Made by a program: the position numbers and the translations under genes | Assembly (NCBI GenBank): GCA_031002005.1 | Contig: JARYHS010009186.1 | Location: 181,128,437 to 181,192,436 of the forward strand | DNA: 64,000 bases | From: Vandiemenella viatica | Lineage: Eukaryota; Arthropoda; Insecta; Orthoptera; Morabidae | Reading direction: 5' to 3' | Part shown: positions 36,824-49,276 of the stretch, in pieces | Layout of the letters: each line of letters starts with the position of its first letter | Position numbering within the stretch: the stretch's first letter is position 1 | Notes under the pieces: generated by a model | What the model was told of the DNA's origin: nothing | Database searches by the model: none | What the model saw: only the letters and a program-made list of their open reading frames with translations

Positions 36824-39029
36824 CCAGAGGCCCTGTCTGGTGTCTCACTCCTGGTAAGAAGAAGGCTAGCTCCCAAAATATTGCATTTCTTGTGTTTGTC
36901 TTTTTTATGTTCATCGTTCCCAGCCGCCTTCATCTGTGGTAAGTGCTGGTTCTTATTTCCCTATCTTTCCTTAGTTTTATTGCCTTAAAGCATTTTCCTG
37001 CTCGTTGCTGTTTTTATATATAAGCAACTAGCATTTGCCTGTTACTTTGCGTGAGTGTCCTTTGGTATAATTTAGAAATTGGTAGTCCTATCAAAACCTT
37101 GGCGCCACAATATGATGATGGATTCTTATAGAACTCGATGAAACAAATTGAAAGTAAAGAATAAAAATTTTTGATATCTAGCTTGGTTCTCAAGATGTGT
37201 TGGCTCAAATATTACGTAGTTAGGCTGATATGCTACCTGTACCAGAACGATAACTGGAAGTGCCATAGCTTTATAACTTGCAATACCCGTTTTTGAATAC
37301 ATACTGCTCGAGAAAAAGTGTATATAAAAGTAAAAAGAAACATACTCTAGACCTGACGCAACAGATATTTTACGATGCGGCACAGAATTAATAGAACAGA
37401 ACAACCATCTCCAATGATGTTATTCATGCCAAATATAATATCGAAATAAAGAACAAAATCTTTTGATATGTAACCTAGGTTTCTAAACATCTTAATTCAA
37501 AATATGCCTAAATTCATGGTTCAGAGGGAAATATTACTTCTTGTCCAGGTCGCACATCATTCTAATCACATCGCCTTTGATATAACGTATCTATAAAACC
37601 AAATTCCTCGTATTCTTGCATAAGAATGCTCCTGGCGCATTTTAACAAATTAACAAAACTTTTGACACACGATATGGCTGGAACTAAGTGAAATGTCTCA
37701 CCTTAAGAAGACATCATAAAATTGTGGTGCTATATAATTTTTTCTTCTGTTACAGGCCACATTTCCACCTAACCACACAACCTATGTGATACCTACTATA
37801 TCTCCAGAACTAAGCGAAGTCTGGAAACGTCTCAACGAATTATATAAAAATGAATCATCAAATTGAAGGAAATTTTTCTTCTAATACAACCAGTGTATTA
37901 CAGCCAAAAAATCATGTGAACTTAAACTATCAAAGAAACATTAAAACCACAAAATATGTACGAATCATGTAAAATAAGTCAAAATTATTAAATACATCCG
38001 AGGAATTTAGTCGCATGCTTGCATCTTGAAAACTTACAGCGTTCTTAAATTCGTTGTTACAGATTGCAGATGCTATCTGTGGTGTGAATAATGTCATTAG
38101 AGATTGTTAAATTTCTGAACTATTAATTCTGTTCCGTACTGCGACTTTTCTGCCTCATCACGTCTCAGGTGTGTTTGTTTTTGTATACTTTTTTTATACA
38201 AAAACATTTCCTCAAAAACAGATGTGGCAAACTTGTAAGCTATGGCACTGCCAATTTCCCTTCTGGTCCGGGCTGCATATCAGCTTAACCGCATCATCTT
38301 CCAGTCAAGATATCTCAGAACTAAGACAGACATCAAAAAACATTTATTCTTTATTTTCGATTAGTTTTGTCTAGTTCTACAAGAATCCTTCATCAAATTG
38401 TGGCGCCACTGTTATGATAGAATCCTCTAGAAATTCTTTATGAATTTTATTCTATTATCAAATATTCAACTTGAAGATTCATGAATGTCACGGTAATGTT
38501 TCAATTTGCTTTCGTATATACTTTTTCTCGAAATGTACGACCTGAGGCATGTGTGTGATAAATTTAAAATGAATAGTACAATTCCTTCTTATGATGTTCT
38601 TATTTTCCCACTGCAACTGTCATTATTTCAGTTGCATATAAGTAGTTACACAAGTTTTGATTGCGGAACAGTTTTAATGGACATGTGATTTTTGAACTAA
38701 AACATTGGCGAACTTTGTGGTTCGTTTTAAATCTAGCCAAGAATTATTTTCAAATTCCTTTCCTTTCAATGATGCCATATTACTACTGTCACAGTTTCAT
38801 CCAGATGTAAGGGTTCAAGTTTACGTCATGATACACCACATTGCTAACTAAGGATAAAATGATTGTATCGCGTGTGTGATTGAGGCTTTGAATTTGTAGC
38901 ACCAATATTAGCGGAGATTGTGGTTAGGTTGAAATTCAGCCTGGACCATTAAGAAAACTGAATCTTTTTGACACAGCCAATGGCACGAGAAATTTATTTA
39001 TCAGTTATATAAGCAACTTTGTGACGTCA
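36486..39029. other. Right-arm-only block of about 2.5 kb with internal inverted repeats
   Basis: Homology to the left arm breaks at about 36485 and resumes at about 39030; the left arm joins the two across about 20 bp. No clear target duplication. A divergent inverted pair lies inside: about 37095-37345 and 38170-38410 share GGCGCCACAAT, AAAGAATAAA, GGCTGATATGC, CAGTGCCATAGCTT in opposite orientation. More diverged relatives lie at 37400-37620 and 38750-39250. This resembles a decayed foldback-type repeat. No coding capacity recognised. Confidence 0.65.
36788..36823. repeat. (CA)n(TA)n microsatellite
   Basis: About six CA units followed by about eleven TA units, inside the right-arm-only block. 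Confidence 0.95.
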
Positions 39030-39255
39030 TGTATCACGAGGTAAACTACTCCCCATGTAAGTAGTCCCAACTGGTCGTGATTCATAAGTGATGCCATGGA
39101 TGTATTAATGTGCATGTAACAGAAACTTTTAATTTTGGAATAGAAAATATTAACAAAGTTTGTGGTTAGGTTTAAACGTAGCCTGCATCAGAAAGAAACC
39201 TGATACGTCTTGTTAAAGCATAAGGCATAGGGGATTTAGTTTTATAATTTATGCA

Positions 39256-41234
39256 GTGTAGCATGAGATGTAAAAATTCATAGTTACTTTTTAGTTTTAT
39301 TGGTTCCATGTTGCTGCGGTCAAAAACTCAATAGCACATCATAGGTTCCAACTCCAAGACGATAAAGCTACAAGTTTACAAAATTAGGGGTATGATGGTT
39401 ATTTAATAAAAAGAACAGTTTATTCCACCAGAAGTGGTTTGAATAGCAGCCAAAATTTGTAAACACTTTCCTTGCACGATATTATTACGGAATATTTGCA
39501 CATAAGAAATATATACCTTTACCTGTTAATGTTCACTGTAAGCAAGTTTCTTCGAGAAAAAACTGATTTATGCATCCATATCACACATTAGCAGTTTTCA
39601 TTAATATTGTTCAGTGAAAATTTAAAAACATGTCAGTCCAGAGACAAAGTTTGTTAACTGTCGAAGATGTTAATAATCATGGCAACTGTGCTTACAGTAA
39701 ATTATGTATTAATAATTACAGTAAATTATATAATGACACTTGATACATATGAGCCTCATATTACGTTAATATTAATGTTTTAAATTTCAGATAACAGATT
39801 AGATTAATAGCCGAAGTCAAGAAACGAAACATGATCCTAAAAAAAGAGAGATTGTGATTTTATTGTCAGTTTTTCTGCAAGGAGTGAACATCTCAACCAC
39901 AGTGTGATCCTTGTATTATAATTACCAATCTAGAAATGAATTTAAATATTTCCTCTTTCATTCGGTAAATATAAGTCATTAGCTATTTCCCCAGATTTTG
40001 ATTTGGACCATTAGCTGTAAAAATTTGAAAACACCATACAAATTGCCGCAGTAGTTTCTGCGTGATACCCGTTCAAACCTAAAGAGAGATGCAGCTTGCT
40101 TACAGACTTATAATAGTATAGATAACAACAACGCCTTAGAATATTGGTGCTATCTGATGTAGAAATCTGGAAAAGTATGGAAGACTTTTAAGAATTTTGG
40201 AAATAAAGTCCAGGGTTTCTTATGATGGGAATACATTATAATCACACATTGGTCATGAAAAATTTCTGTGTTACAGTAATGAAACAAAGTGTAATCATTG
40301 GCGATAATAGAGCAGGCAACATGTTGGTAGATGGACACTTCTGGTACGACAGAAGCCACATTTTTTGGACTTTGAAATTTGGAAAGTAATTTTGAACAGA
40401 AACAATGAATTTTAAGGGGATAGAAAATGAATTATAAAATTTGTGTGAATATTTCAAATACATTGCAGAATGATTGTTGGATTGAAAGTGAGCTAACATT
40501 TTTGAAGAAAATCTGCAGTCAGTTATCACTGATACAATAAATTGCTATTTTAGATACAGGTGAATTAGAAGTGTTTGAATTTAGACATTAAGTGATGTGA
40601 ATTTAATAAATAAATTTTTTTGTTTCATGATCTTGTAATTCGATAGTTAGGAGGCGATAAATATTTCTTAGATAATTTTGAGTGACAACCAAAATTTCAT
40701 CCACCATGTTGCAATAGCTAGTTCTAGTTTTGGATTATTACGGCAATAAGCACCTATAGCAGGTGTGTTACAATAGAACTGACACACCCACATACAATAG
40801 TTACATGGCAATGAAAGGTTCCACCATAAAAGTTCTTATTATTTGGATAATGGAAACAAAAAAACTGGAACAAAGTAATCTTTGTGTAGCATTAATTATT
40901 ACAATTTTATTTAGATCAGTTATAGGCGAAAATAAATTGAGGTAGAAATATGTATATATAACAACATGTAATTTGAATAAATGAAATATACACATGTAAG
41001 TAACTGACTGTAAAATGAAATCAAAGACAGTAAGTAACAGGTTTAGCGCAGGCTTAGGCCAGGCATTTGTCTGGTGTCAAGGATATGTTGGTAGGCTAAT
41101 TCCCATCTGTGGCGTTCTGAAGGGGTGGTTGTGTTCGGAAAAACTCTAACTGTGAAACAGGTGTTGAGGTTATTCGAATCACGTGAGTTGGCATGAATTG
41201 CCACTGGATGATCTGGGTTGGAAGTATCATATAT
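39256..41234. other. AT-rich sequence, no gene; short dispersed repeat at its end
   Basis: No open frame with recognisable homology. At 41050-41230 the minus strand reads an ERHRWELAYQHILDTRQ-like peptide, shared with 52056-52275 and, more decayed, with 4850-5000 and 34210-34350 in the arms. It appears to be a dispersed repeat associated with Penelope-like sequence. Confidence 0.45.
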
Positions 41235-42520
41235 ATTATTTCTATAAGGTATTTTTTGTCACAAGCCTGTATCTTCCTCCATACTAAATCGAAATCAATG
41301 ATTGAGGTGTCATTTTAAAGCATATTGTCTCCACTTTGGTCACATCATATTTTAAGAAATGAAGTTTTCGGAATTCGGCCCTTAAAGGGCAAAAATGTCA
41401 ATATTTCTAAATGCAGTTTTCTGTGTTACGAATCATTTATCTCCCTGGATACCTATCTGAAATCATTTAATGAAGTATCATTTTAAAGATTGAGATCTCC
41501 GCTTTAGTGAAGTCATATATTAAGACAGAAATTTTTCGGAATTCGACCATTAAAGGGCAAAAGTATCAATATTATTGTAATGCGTTTTTGTGTCACGAGC
41601 GATTTATCTCCCTTAACATCTAACACATATAGATAAATTAGGTATCACATTAAAGACTGAGGTCTCCGCCGTGGTAACATCATATTTTAAGAAAGTATTT
41701 TTTCGTAATTTGACCCTTAAAGGGCAAAAATGTCAATTTTTCTAAATGTGTTTTTTGTATCTCCAGCCATTTATCTCCCTGTATATCTAACCAAAATCGA
41801 AAAATAAAGTAGGATTATGAGTAGTAATGTCTCAGCTTTGCGACATCATATTTTAAGAAAGAATATTTTGGAATTCAACCCTTAAAGGGAAAAAAGTATA
41901 AATTTTTCTACTGCATATTTTTGTGTCAGGAGCTATTTATCTCCCTTGAAATCTAACCGATATAGGTAAATGAGATATCATATTAAAGACTAAGGTCTCC
42001 ACTGTGGTAACATTATATTTCAAGAAATGAATTTTTCGTATTTCGAACCTTAAAAGGCAATAATGTCAATTTTTCTAAACTGCGTTTTTTTGTATCTCTA
42101 GCCATTTATCTCCCTTGACAATTAAACAAAATTGATTAACGAGGTATCATTTAGAAGATTGAGGTTTCTGTAATGTCTTCAGTTCCTTTAACACATTTTA
42201 AGAAAGAAATTTTTAAAATTTCTAACCCCTAGAGGGCAAAAGTATTAATATTTTTACAACTCATTTTTCTGTCACCAGCTATTTATTTCCCTTGATACCT
42301 AATCGAAATCAATAAATGAAGTATCGATTTAAATATTAAATTATCCGCTATGGTCATATCATACTTTAAGAAAAAAATTTTTTTTTCTATTACAAGCCAT
42401 TTATCTTCTTCGATACCTAGCTGAAATCGATAAATGACAGATCATTTTAATAATTTTGTTCTGCAGCTATGTAAAATCATAAATTAAGAAAGAATTTTTC
42501 GAAATTTGGTGCTTAAAGTT
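41235..42520. repeat. Tandem satellite, about 165-170 bp unit, eight units
   Basis: Same satellite family as the gap-flanking arrays. ATTTATCTCCCTT-like unit starts lie near 41264, 41429, 41602, 41769, 41936, 42104, 42282 and 42392. Units are degenerate and contain TCATATTTTAAGAAAG and CCCTTAAAGGGCAAAA. The array is outside the inverted repeat. Confidence 0.88.
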
Positions 42521-42969
42521 GTAGCGTGCATGAGACTGTTCAGAACCAAGTCACTAGATTGCAGCAGCAGATATCACAGAGATGTCAATAAACTTTTTTT
42601 TATGTAATAAGTAGCTATTCGGATATTTTTTTTTCTTCTGTTACGAAACACTGTCGTTTTGCTATACAATTCCAATGTAAACATTTTATTGGCACAGCAA
42701 CAAATATTTCAGAGATACGTTGTGTGCATTTTGTTCAGGATGGTTTTATTCTGTTAAGGTCAGTGATAGTTTGTCATAAATACAGAGTGTTTTAAATTTT
42801 CCTAACTGTTTCGTAATATGTTGAGAGTATTTTGATGCGTACTTATTACACTAAAAAAAAAATATTTGCTACAAAAGTACGGTTCTACTTTTCATTATAT
42901 TACACGCATTGAACCTCACTATTCATCGCATTTTATTTGCGAAATTTTTGCACGGGTCATCTAGTATAT

Positions 42970-44330
42970 TTTTTATTCATCCTGTAGGATAGTTGTTGAG
43001 TGGTGAGACCAATGTAGGAGGCAGATGAGTTGGTAAATAAGGTGAGTGGTAGCACATGTTGCATGTCCAATTATAGGAAAGAATTTTCCTGTGACAGGAT
43101 TAGAGTTAAGTGGTGGTGGCAGGGTGCATGCTGCATGTTTTACAGTGGGGTCTGTTCCAAGGGAAAAATCGCTGTGGAGGTCTAGGAGAGATAGAGGGTA
43201 AATACTTGTGGACCAGTATGTTTTTCAGATTGGGTGGTCTGCTGAAGCAAGTGTGGGGAGCAGTGGGAGCAGTAGGATTTCAGTAAGGAGACACATTTCA
43301 GGGAAGGACCATAGGAAGTCATGCCCACAGCGGAGAATCTGGTTGACGGATTCCAAGCCAGGAAAGAACTGGATGATGAGTGTTAGTCCACGGCCAGTTT
43401 TAGGAGATGCAGAATGAGGGTTGTGGGAGATGGCTCGGGAGATTTGTTTTTTCCACAAGATCGTGGGGGTATCAGCGGGAAACGAGGGCTTGGGATAGTT
43501 TTTGGGAGTAACTGAGAATTGATTCCTGATTGGAACAGATGCATCTGCCATGGATTGCAAGGCTGTATGGGAGGGAACGTTTGGTGTGGAAAGGGTGACA
43601 ACTGTCAAAGTGTAGGTACTATTGTAAGTTAGTAGGTTTGATGTGTACAGACGTGTGGAGGGCACCCTGTCATAGGGTGATATTCATGTCAAGGACGGTG
43701 ACACCGGGTGTGGGAGTATGACCAGGTGAAATTGATGGAATGACTGTTGTGTGAGTGAGTTAAGGAAATCCAGGAGGTGGTCTTCCCCATGTGCCCAGAT
43801 CATGAATAGTTCATCTATACATCAGAATCACATGAGTGGACTGAGGGGGCAGTTCTTCAGAAAGTTTTCCTCCAACCGGCCCAGGAAGAGCTTGGCATAG
43901 GATGGGCCATGCGGGTACCCATGGCAGTGCCATGTATCTGGTAATAAGTCTGGGAGTTGAAGGAGAAGTAGTTTTTGGTGAGGATAAAGTTGGCGAGGGA
44001 TATGAGAAAGAATGTTCTGGGAAAGAGAATTCGGAGGGCGTATATCCAGGAAGTGTTGAAGGGAAGTGAGGCCTTCAAGATGAGGGATATTGGTATACAA
44101 GAAAGTGATGTCAATGGAGACAAGGAGGGAGTCTGGGGGTAGGGGACTGGGACTTCAGACAGATGCTCCAAAGAATGTGGGGTTTCTATGATGTAGGAAG
44201 GAAGGTTCTGTACAAAAGGTTGGAGATGTTGATTCACCAAAGCTGAAATCCGTTCAGTGGGGGAACCATATGCCACAACTATAGGTCATCCCAGATTGCC
44301 AGCCTTGTGTATCTTGGGGAGATATTTCTA
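42970..44330 (-). pseudogene. Penelope-like element RT, decayed
   Basis: Read right to left on the minus strand, in shifting frames: YTNIPHLEGLTSL, ILTKNYFSFNSQTYYQIHG then TAMGTRMA, YAKLF.GRLEENFL, and a degenerate DELFMIWAHGED where the RT catalytic box should be; then FFPGLESVNQIL and a C-rich PHCKTCSMHPA segment that in this family precedes the GIY-YIG nuclease. These are Penelope-like RT signatures. There are several frameshifts, and the GIY-YIG domain is essentially missing. Confidence 0.75.
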
Positions 44331-44861
44331 CCTCCATTTATTTTCACTTATAACCGATCTAAATAAAAGCATAATAATAAATTTTTGAATTATGCTACAC
44401 AAAGATTATTTTGTTCCACTTTTATCGCTGATCAACCTTATCCCCTAACCCCCTGCAATGCCACCCCCACCCCATGTTTCTGCCTTTGTTTCGTTCATGT
44501 GGCAGTTCGGGATGTGATCACATCTTTCCCCCTGCCATACGTCTCGCCTCTCACATGATTAAGGCTCATGCCGTTTATTGTCCAATTTGTTTATTTTTTA
44601 CATGTTCTTCTCGCCCTCCTGCCTTCATCCATGATAAATGATGGGTATTTTTTTCCTATCCTATCTAGTTCTTATTATTCAACATATTTAATGGAATTTA
44701 TTGATTTTTTTCCAGTGTCTTGTCTGCTGGAACGTATGTTGAAGCCTAAATAATGAAGCTGTGCCAATTACTTTAAGGGTTAATTCTTAATTAAAATCCT
44801 TCAATAGCACTTTTGATAAGGGATGGTTTAAGGGAAAAAAGTAGTATGAATAAATTACAGG

Positions 44862-46830
44862 ATGATAAAGGTTAAAGCGAAACTAAGATACAAATATATC
44901 AAGTTTATGCAAGTTTATTTTGCTCAAATAGGCTGCACTGAGAAGGAAAAGGAAATTTTTTATGATGATCTGCAGCAACTATTAGGCACGAACAATCAAA
45001 TGATAATGGGGGACCTCAATTCTTATGCTGGTCATACACAGAAGGGCTATGAGGAGGTACTGGGAAAAGAAGGATGGAGTAGCAAAAATGCAGAAGGAGC
45101 AAAGTTACTGGAGTTCTACAAATGCAATGGTTTGACTGTGGTTAATTACTAGTTTAAGAAAAGGGAAAGTCACAAGATAACATGGTATATTGCAGACTGG
45201 TCTCAGAAGTCAGCTGTGGATCTTTTCAACCAAAACACTGATGGAAAAGAGTTTTGCGGTCATTCCATCAGAATCCTTAGACTGACTCCTGATAGCCAGC
45301 CTCAAAGGGAAAAAAGAATCAAGGATATCAGACAACCAGGAGAGATGAAGACGACAAGAGCAGGAAACGGTACAAATAGCAGCTTACACAGAAAATACCT
45401 AGGGACAACTTATAGGCTGTGGAGGAGCGGAAACACTTCTGAAGCAGTGTGTTCTAGTACAGCTAGTAAGAGTAAAGAAAAGGAAACCCCATGGTGGTAT
45501 GATGGGGTCAAAGATGCTGTGCTACTGAAGAACAAAGCCTTCAGGGAATAGTACTGAAGGAGAAAAGCAAAAGTGTGTACAGTTGTAAAAAGAAGGAAGC
45601 AAATACTGAAAGAAAAGAGGAAATGGAAAGAAAAATTAACAAAAATGCTGGAAGAAGATAGTGATGGAAGTAACAAATTGCTGTATACCATGATAAAATA
45701 GGAGGAAGAATAGAACTGAAACTAATGGGACAAAGGGTAAGGATGACAACTTAGTGGAGGGGAGGGAAGAGATAAAAGAAATCTGGAGAGAGTATTTTGA
45801 AGAGTTACTGTATTCAAAATGATCCAGTGATGAAAATATGGTAAAGAGGAAGAAAAGAAGCAGTGCCAAGAGAAAAAGGAAGATATTAGATGGAAGGAAT
45901 TGCAGAATGCTTTAAAGAGAATGAAAGGAGGTAAAGCACTTGGAATGGATGAAGTGAGCATGGAGATGATATGAGCTCCTGTAGGAGTGGGGCTACCATG
46001 GCTCTAGTGGATGACGTGAGTTGTGTGGAATGAGTGAAGAATCACAAATCTCTGGAAGAAAGTGGTTATAATTACCAATATTCACGAAAGGGTACAGGAC
46101 TAACTGCCAAAACTACCATGGTTTTACCCCCATGTGACACTGTGCCAAGATTTATCAGACAGTTTTGGAGAGCAGAATAAGAAGAGCAGTGGAAAGGCAG
46201 CTAAGAAGAGCAATATGGATTTAGACATGGAAGGTCAACTATTGGCCTCATATTTGCAGTAAGGCAACTACAAGAATGCCACTATGAGTATAGCAAGGAC
46301 ATTGAAAAGGTGTACAACAGTCTCAGCTGAATCAGAATGTGGGAAGCAATAATAGAAAAACCAATAAAGAAGGATATAGTGGAAAGAGTGAAGGATATGA
46401 ATGAGGATAGTAAAAGCAGTGTCAGAGTAAGAATGAATAAGACTGAATATTTTAAGTTGAATAATGGATTAAATAACAAAGTGCGCTCTCATCCCTATTA
46501 TTTATAGTCGTTATGAATGAAACACTGAAGAAGGTTGTGCAGAGCATTGAGGAAAGAAGAATGAAAGCAATGTTATTAGCTGATGATCTACTGGGCTGGG
46601 GAGAAATTGAAAGAGAAGTGCAGGATCAGCTGGATGTCTGGGATTTGGTAGTTGCATTGTATGGCATTAAATTATCTTCAAGAAAAAATAAAGTTGTAAT
46701 TACAACAAAAATAAAGCACAGGTCAGACACAGGTATAACACTTGGAGAAGAACAATTTAATAAAATTGAATGTTTCAAGTATTTTGGAAGCTGGATTGAA
46801 GAAAATTAAGGAAACATGATAGAGATAAAT
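44862..46830 (+). pseudogene. RTE-like LINE relic, endonuclease to RT
   Basis: A 96-residue frame (44862-45152) reads YFAQIGCTEKEKEIFYDDLQ then MIMGDLNSYAGH, an endonuclease-domain segment. Further fragments give a DWSQKS.VDLF stretch, the linker PWWYDGVKDAVLLKNKAFRE, RT box GGKALGMDE, and finally a frame (46513-46809) with MNETLKKV, LLADDL and KYFGSWIEE. This resembles RTE-like elements. Many stops and frameshifts: an old inactive copy. Confidence 0.75.
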
Positions 46831-47649
46831 GATAGATGTTGAGATAGATTTTTAAAGAATATTATACATTTAGTATGAGGCAGGGACATTCCACAAAAGC
46901 AATCAATTTTGACATGGTTTGAAAACATGGGGTTGGGAGAGGGGTGAAGGAGAGGAAAAACAGGAGAGTACAAGCCACAGGAATGAAATATCAGAGGAGT
47001 AGTCGGGCAACAAGTTATCAGCTAGGCCTCAGAATAGTTAGTCACTGCACCAACCACACCATTCTCTGTAAGTTGTATACTCTAAGGCTAAGACTCATGC
47101 CAATGTTCAGTAGCACGGATTATAGAATACCTCTCTATCCTGTACATCATCAGCTGCCATTGATATACAGTTTTAATATGAATTAAACAAGGTTTCCTGA
47201 AGAGGTTGTTTGATTCAAGTAACCTATGTGCAAGCTCAACCCTCGATGCCCATATTTATTTAGTAGTTAGACAGCAGTACAAGAAAAGAAGAGGATAGGT
47301 CAGAAGAACAAGAACTCAAACGCAGAAGATACATGAAGATAGTCAGCGCAAGTCATAGGGCATTATAGGGGAAACCCCATAGAACCCACGTATCAGCCAT
47401 CCATACAAACCCCACAACAAGACAATGTGGAATTTTATGTTCTGCATATGTTTGTGACTGAATTACCAGATTTATTTTGGTCACAAACTGCAGAATAGAA
47501 AAAGGGTGTAATGCAGAATCAAAACCAACAACAAACAATCCTCTTGCAACATGGTGAATGTGTTCCAGGACCAAAAATAGCACTAGTACAATAGTACACT
47601 ATTTTTTTAACCAACAAGCAACTTAAAGAATTTGACACAGATCTGCAAG

Positions 47650-48200
47650 AATAAAAAAAAAGTTCCCTGGCTTGGAATCGCTAAACCAAATTCTTCATTT
47701 TGGTTATGACTTCCTCAGATCCTTTCCTAAAATGGGATGCATTCTTCCCATTATCCTTCCTACCACACCAAGTGTCAAAAGACCATGTAACCTAAAAAAG
47801 AATTTAAAAAAATAAATTTAAAAAAAACTTGTACACAAATATCAAACCTCAGATGCTAATAAACCTACCACAACCTATTGCAACCCTGATACTGGTGAAA
47901 CCTACCTACTCTGTTTCTCCTTTTGAATGTCACATTTTTCTCTTTTGTGAGTAATACTTGCGACTATATTATCATTGTTCACCCCACCACCGTCAGCTTC
48001 ACTCTGCATATGGCTGTGTTGATTGCAAGGCTAGCACGAGCTCAACCACATGTTTCTTTCTAATTGACAATTAACCCTGAAATATTGTGTTTTTTGTGTT
48101 TGTATATTATTTCGTATTACTGCTGCCCTCGTCCCTTCAACTTTGGTGAATGTTGGGTGTAATTTATCTTTCCTTTCCCCATGAATTTGTATGTTACATT
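47650..48200 (+). pseudogene. Penelope-like element 3' fragment
   Basis: Plus-strand relic reading CLESLNQIL.F then FPKM, followed by sequence parallel to the tail of the 51640-52650 element: TGGCTGTGTTGATTGCAAGG, a GTGTTTTTTGTGTTTGT stretch, and TTCAACTTTGGTGAATGTTG. Only the 3' end is left. Confidence 0.6.
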
Positions 48201-48352
48201 GTGGAAACTCTTATGAGTACTATGTGGGAGGGATCAAATAACTGTAGTCATATCAATCAGCACTTTATTCACACTTGAGAGGGTCAGTAATTTTTAATTT
48301 GTGGGTAACGGTGGCAGGGATTGGAATATATCAAGCGAGATGCTGAAAAATT

Positions 48353-48699
48353 GGGTATTATCTAACAGGCAATACCGCTCGCTTCGCACTGTTAATGTGT
48401 CGTCATAGTGACATCACGTTCACGTACAGTCAATTCTGTGACTATACGGCCACTGGTAAGCAGTCGCAGAGGTCCTATAACACATCAAACACTGAACATC
48501 AGGTTGTGTTATCGGACATCTGCATCTGATCCACCTTCGGGATATCAGATTATGTTGATATTGCACAGCATTTAAATTATTGTGACCGAGGATAGCGAGG
48601 TCACAATAGACACAAAAATTGACTGTACGTGAACGTGACGTCACTATGACGACACGTTAACAGCGCGAAGCGAGCGGTATTGCCTGTTAGATAAAACCC
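48353..48699. mobile_element. Palindromic MITE, 347 bp, with 8 bp target duplication
   Basis: Terminal inverted repeats of about 85-90 bp at each end, starting GGGTATTATCTAACAGGC and ending the complement of GGGTTTTATCTAACAGGC, near-identical with a few mismatches. Flanked by perfect 8 bp repeats GAAAAATT at 48345-48352 and 48700-48707. No coding capacity. The 8 bp duplication fits hAT, P or Merlin transposases, but GGGT termini are not the usual hAT CAG ends, so the superfamily is open. Confidence 0.93.
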
Positions 48700-49064
48700 G
48701 AAAAATTTATCTCAAATGGAGGAAAAGTTGAAGGTAGAAATTCATGTAATGCTGGCACAGTTTTACAGAGAATTTGCCATTAATAACTTAGAAATGAATC
48801 AATAGGGCAAAAAAATGTGAGTTTCTGGTAATACTTACAGAAGTCATGACATTTGTAAAAACATGAAAAAAGTAGCATTAATATTTTTAAAAAGTGAAAA
48901 AATTGCTTTACGTTCCTGTGATATATCAAAACCAAAATTTAACATTATTACATTACCTGTTACAGTAAATGAATGCTAGTATATTTTAAGTAACTATTAT
49001 AATAGATGAGACAATTTTTTCCTCATTTTCAGAATAAGAAATTGATGTACCGTACACTACATAC

Positions 49065-49276
49065 CCCATGATAACATAGCAAGTGACAATATTTCTGGCA
49101 CTGGATCTTCACATTTTGTGAAATAAGGAGGGGCCCATGGTGTTGTCTGTGTTTCAGAGTCTCTGTAAACTGTCTGCACTCCGCGTGTGCACTTTTCACT
49201 TGATGATGTATCATGTTCCTCAGCATTTTCATCATAAACTGCAGTAGTTTTATAACAAGGTTTATACACTAGGGCC
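49065..49276 (-). CDS. CFAP91: CFAP91/MAATS1-like exon A (host gene, partial)
   Basis: Internal exon of a gene resembling CFAP91 (MAATS1, Chlamydomonas FAP91), a radial-spoke/central-apparatus-associated protein of motile cilia and sperm flagella. Seen: a minus-strand frame bounded by a 3' splice site (acag at 49280-49277) and a 5' splice site reading G|GTATGT, with exon end at 49065. It encodes a TRGVQTVYRDSETQT stretch, then PEILSLAMLSWG. As I recall the family, a similar QT-YRD-QT region followed by PELL-LA-L-WG precedes the GLPAG motif. The exon starts with the last base of a split codon and ends with the first base of a glycine codon, which exon B (first bases GA) completes. It lies outside the inverted repeat, so it is single-copy here. 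No earlier exon was found to the right. Family assignment is from memory and unaligned. Confidence 0.8.

Larger units (their letters stand above)
19552..39255. repeat. Right arm of giant inverted repeat
   Basis: Begins immediately after the N run inside satellite sequence matching the left arm at about 16932 in reverse complement, and runs outward to 39255, where the left arm is cut by the window edge. Arm-specific sequence is the LTR retrotransposon 20036-25850 and a block of about 2.5 kb at 36486-39029. Removing insertions gives about 11.34 kb here against about 11.32 kb in the left arm, so the shared core is essentially collinear. Confidence 0.93.

Noticed and set aside
41235..42520. Regularly spaced repeats considered as a CRISPR array
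   Set aside because: Units are about 165 bp, adjacent and degenerate, with no unique spacers: a eukaryotic satellite.
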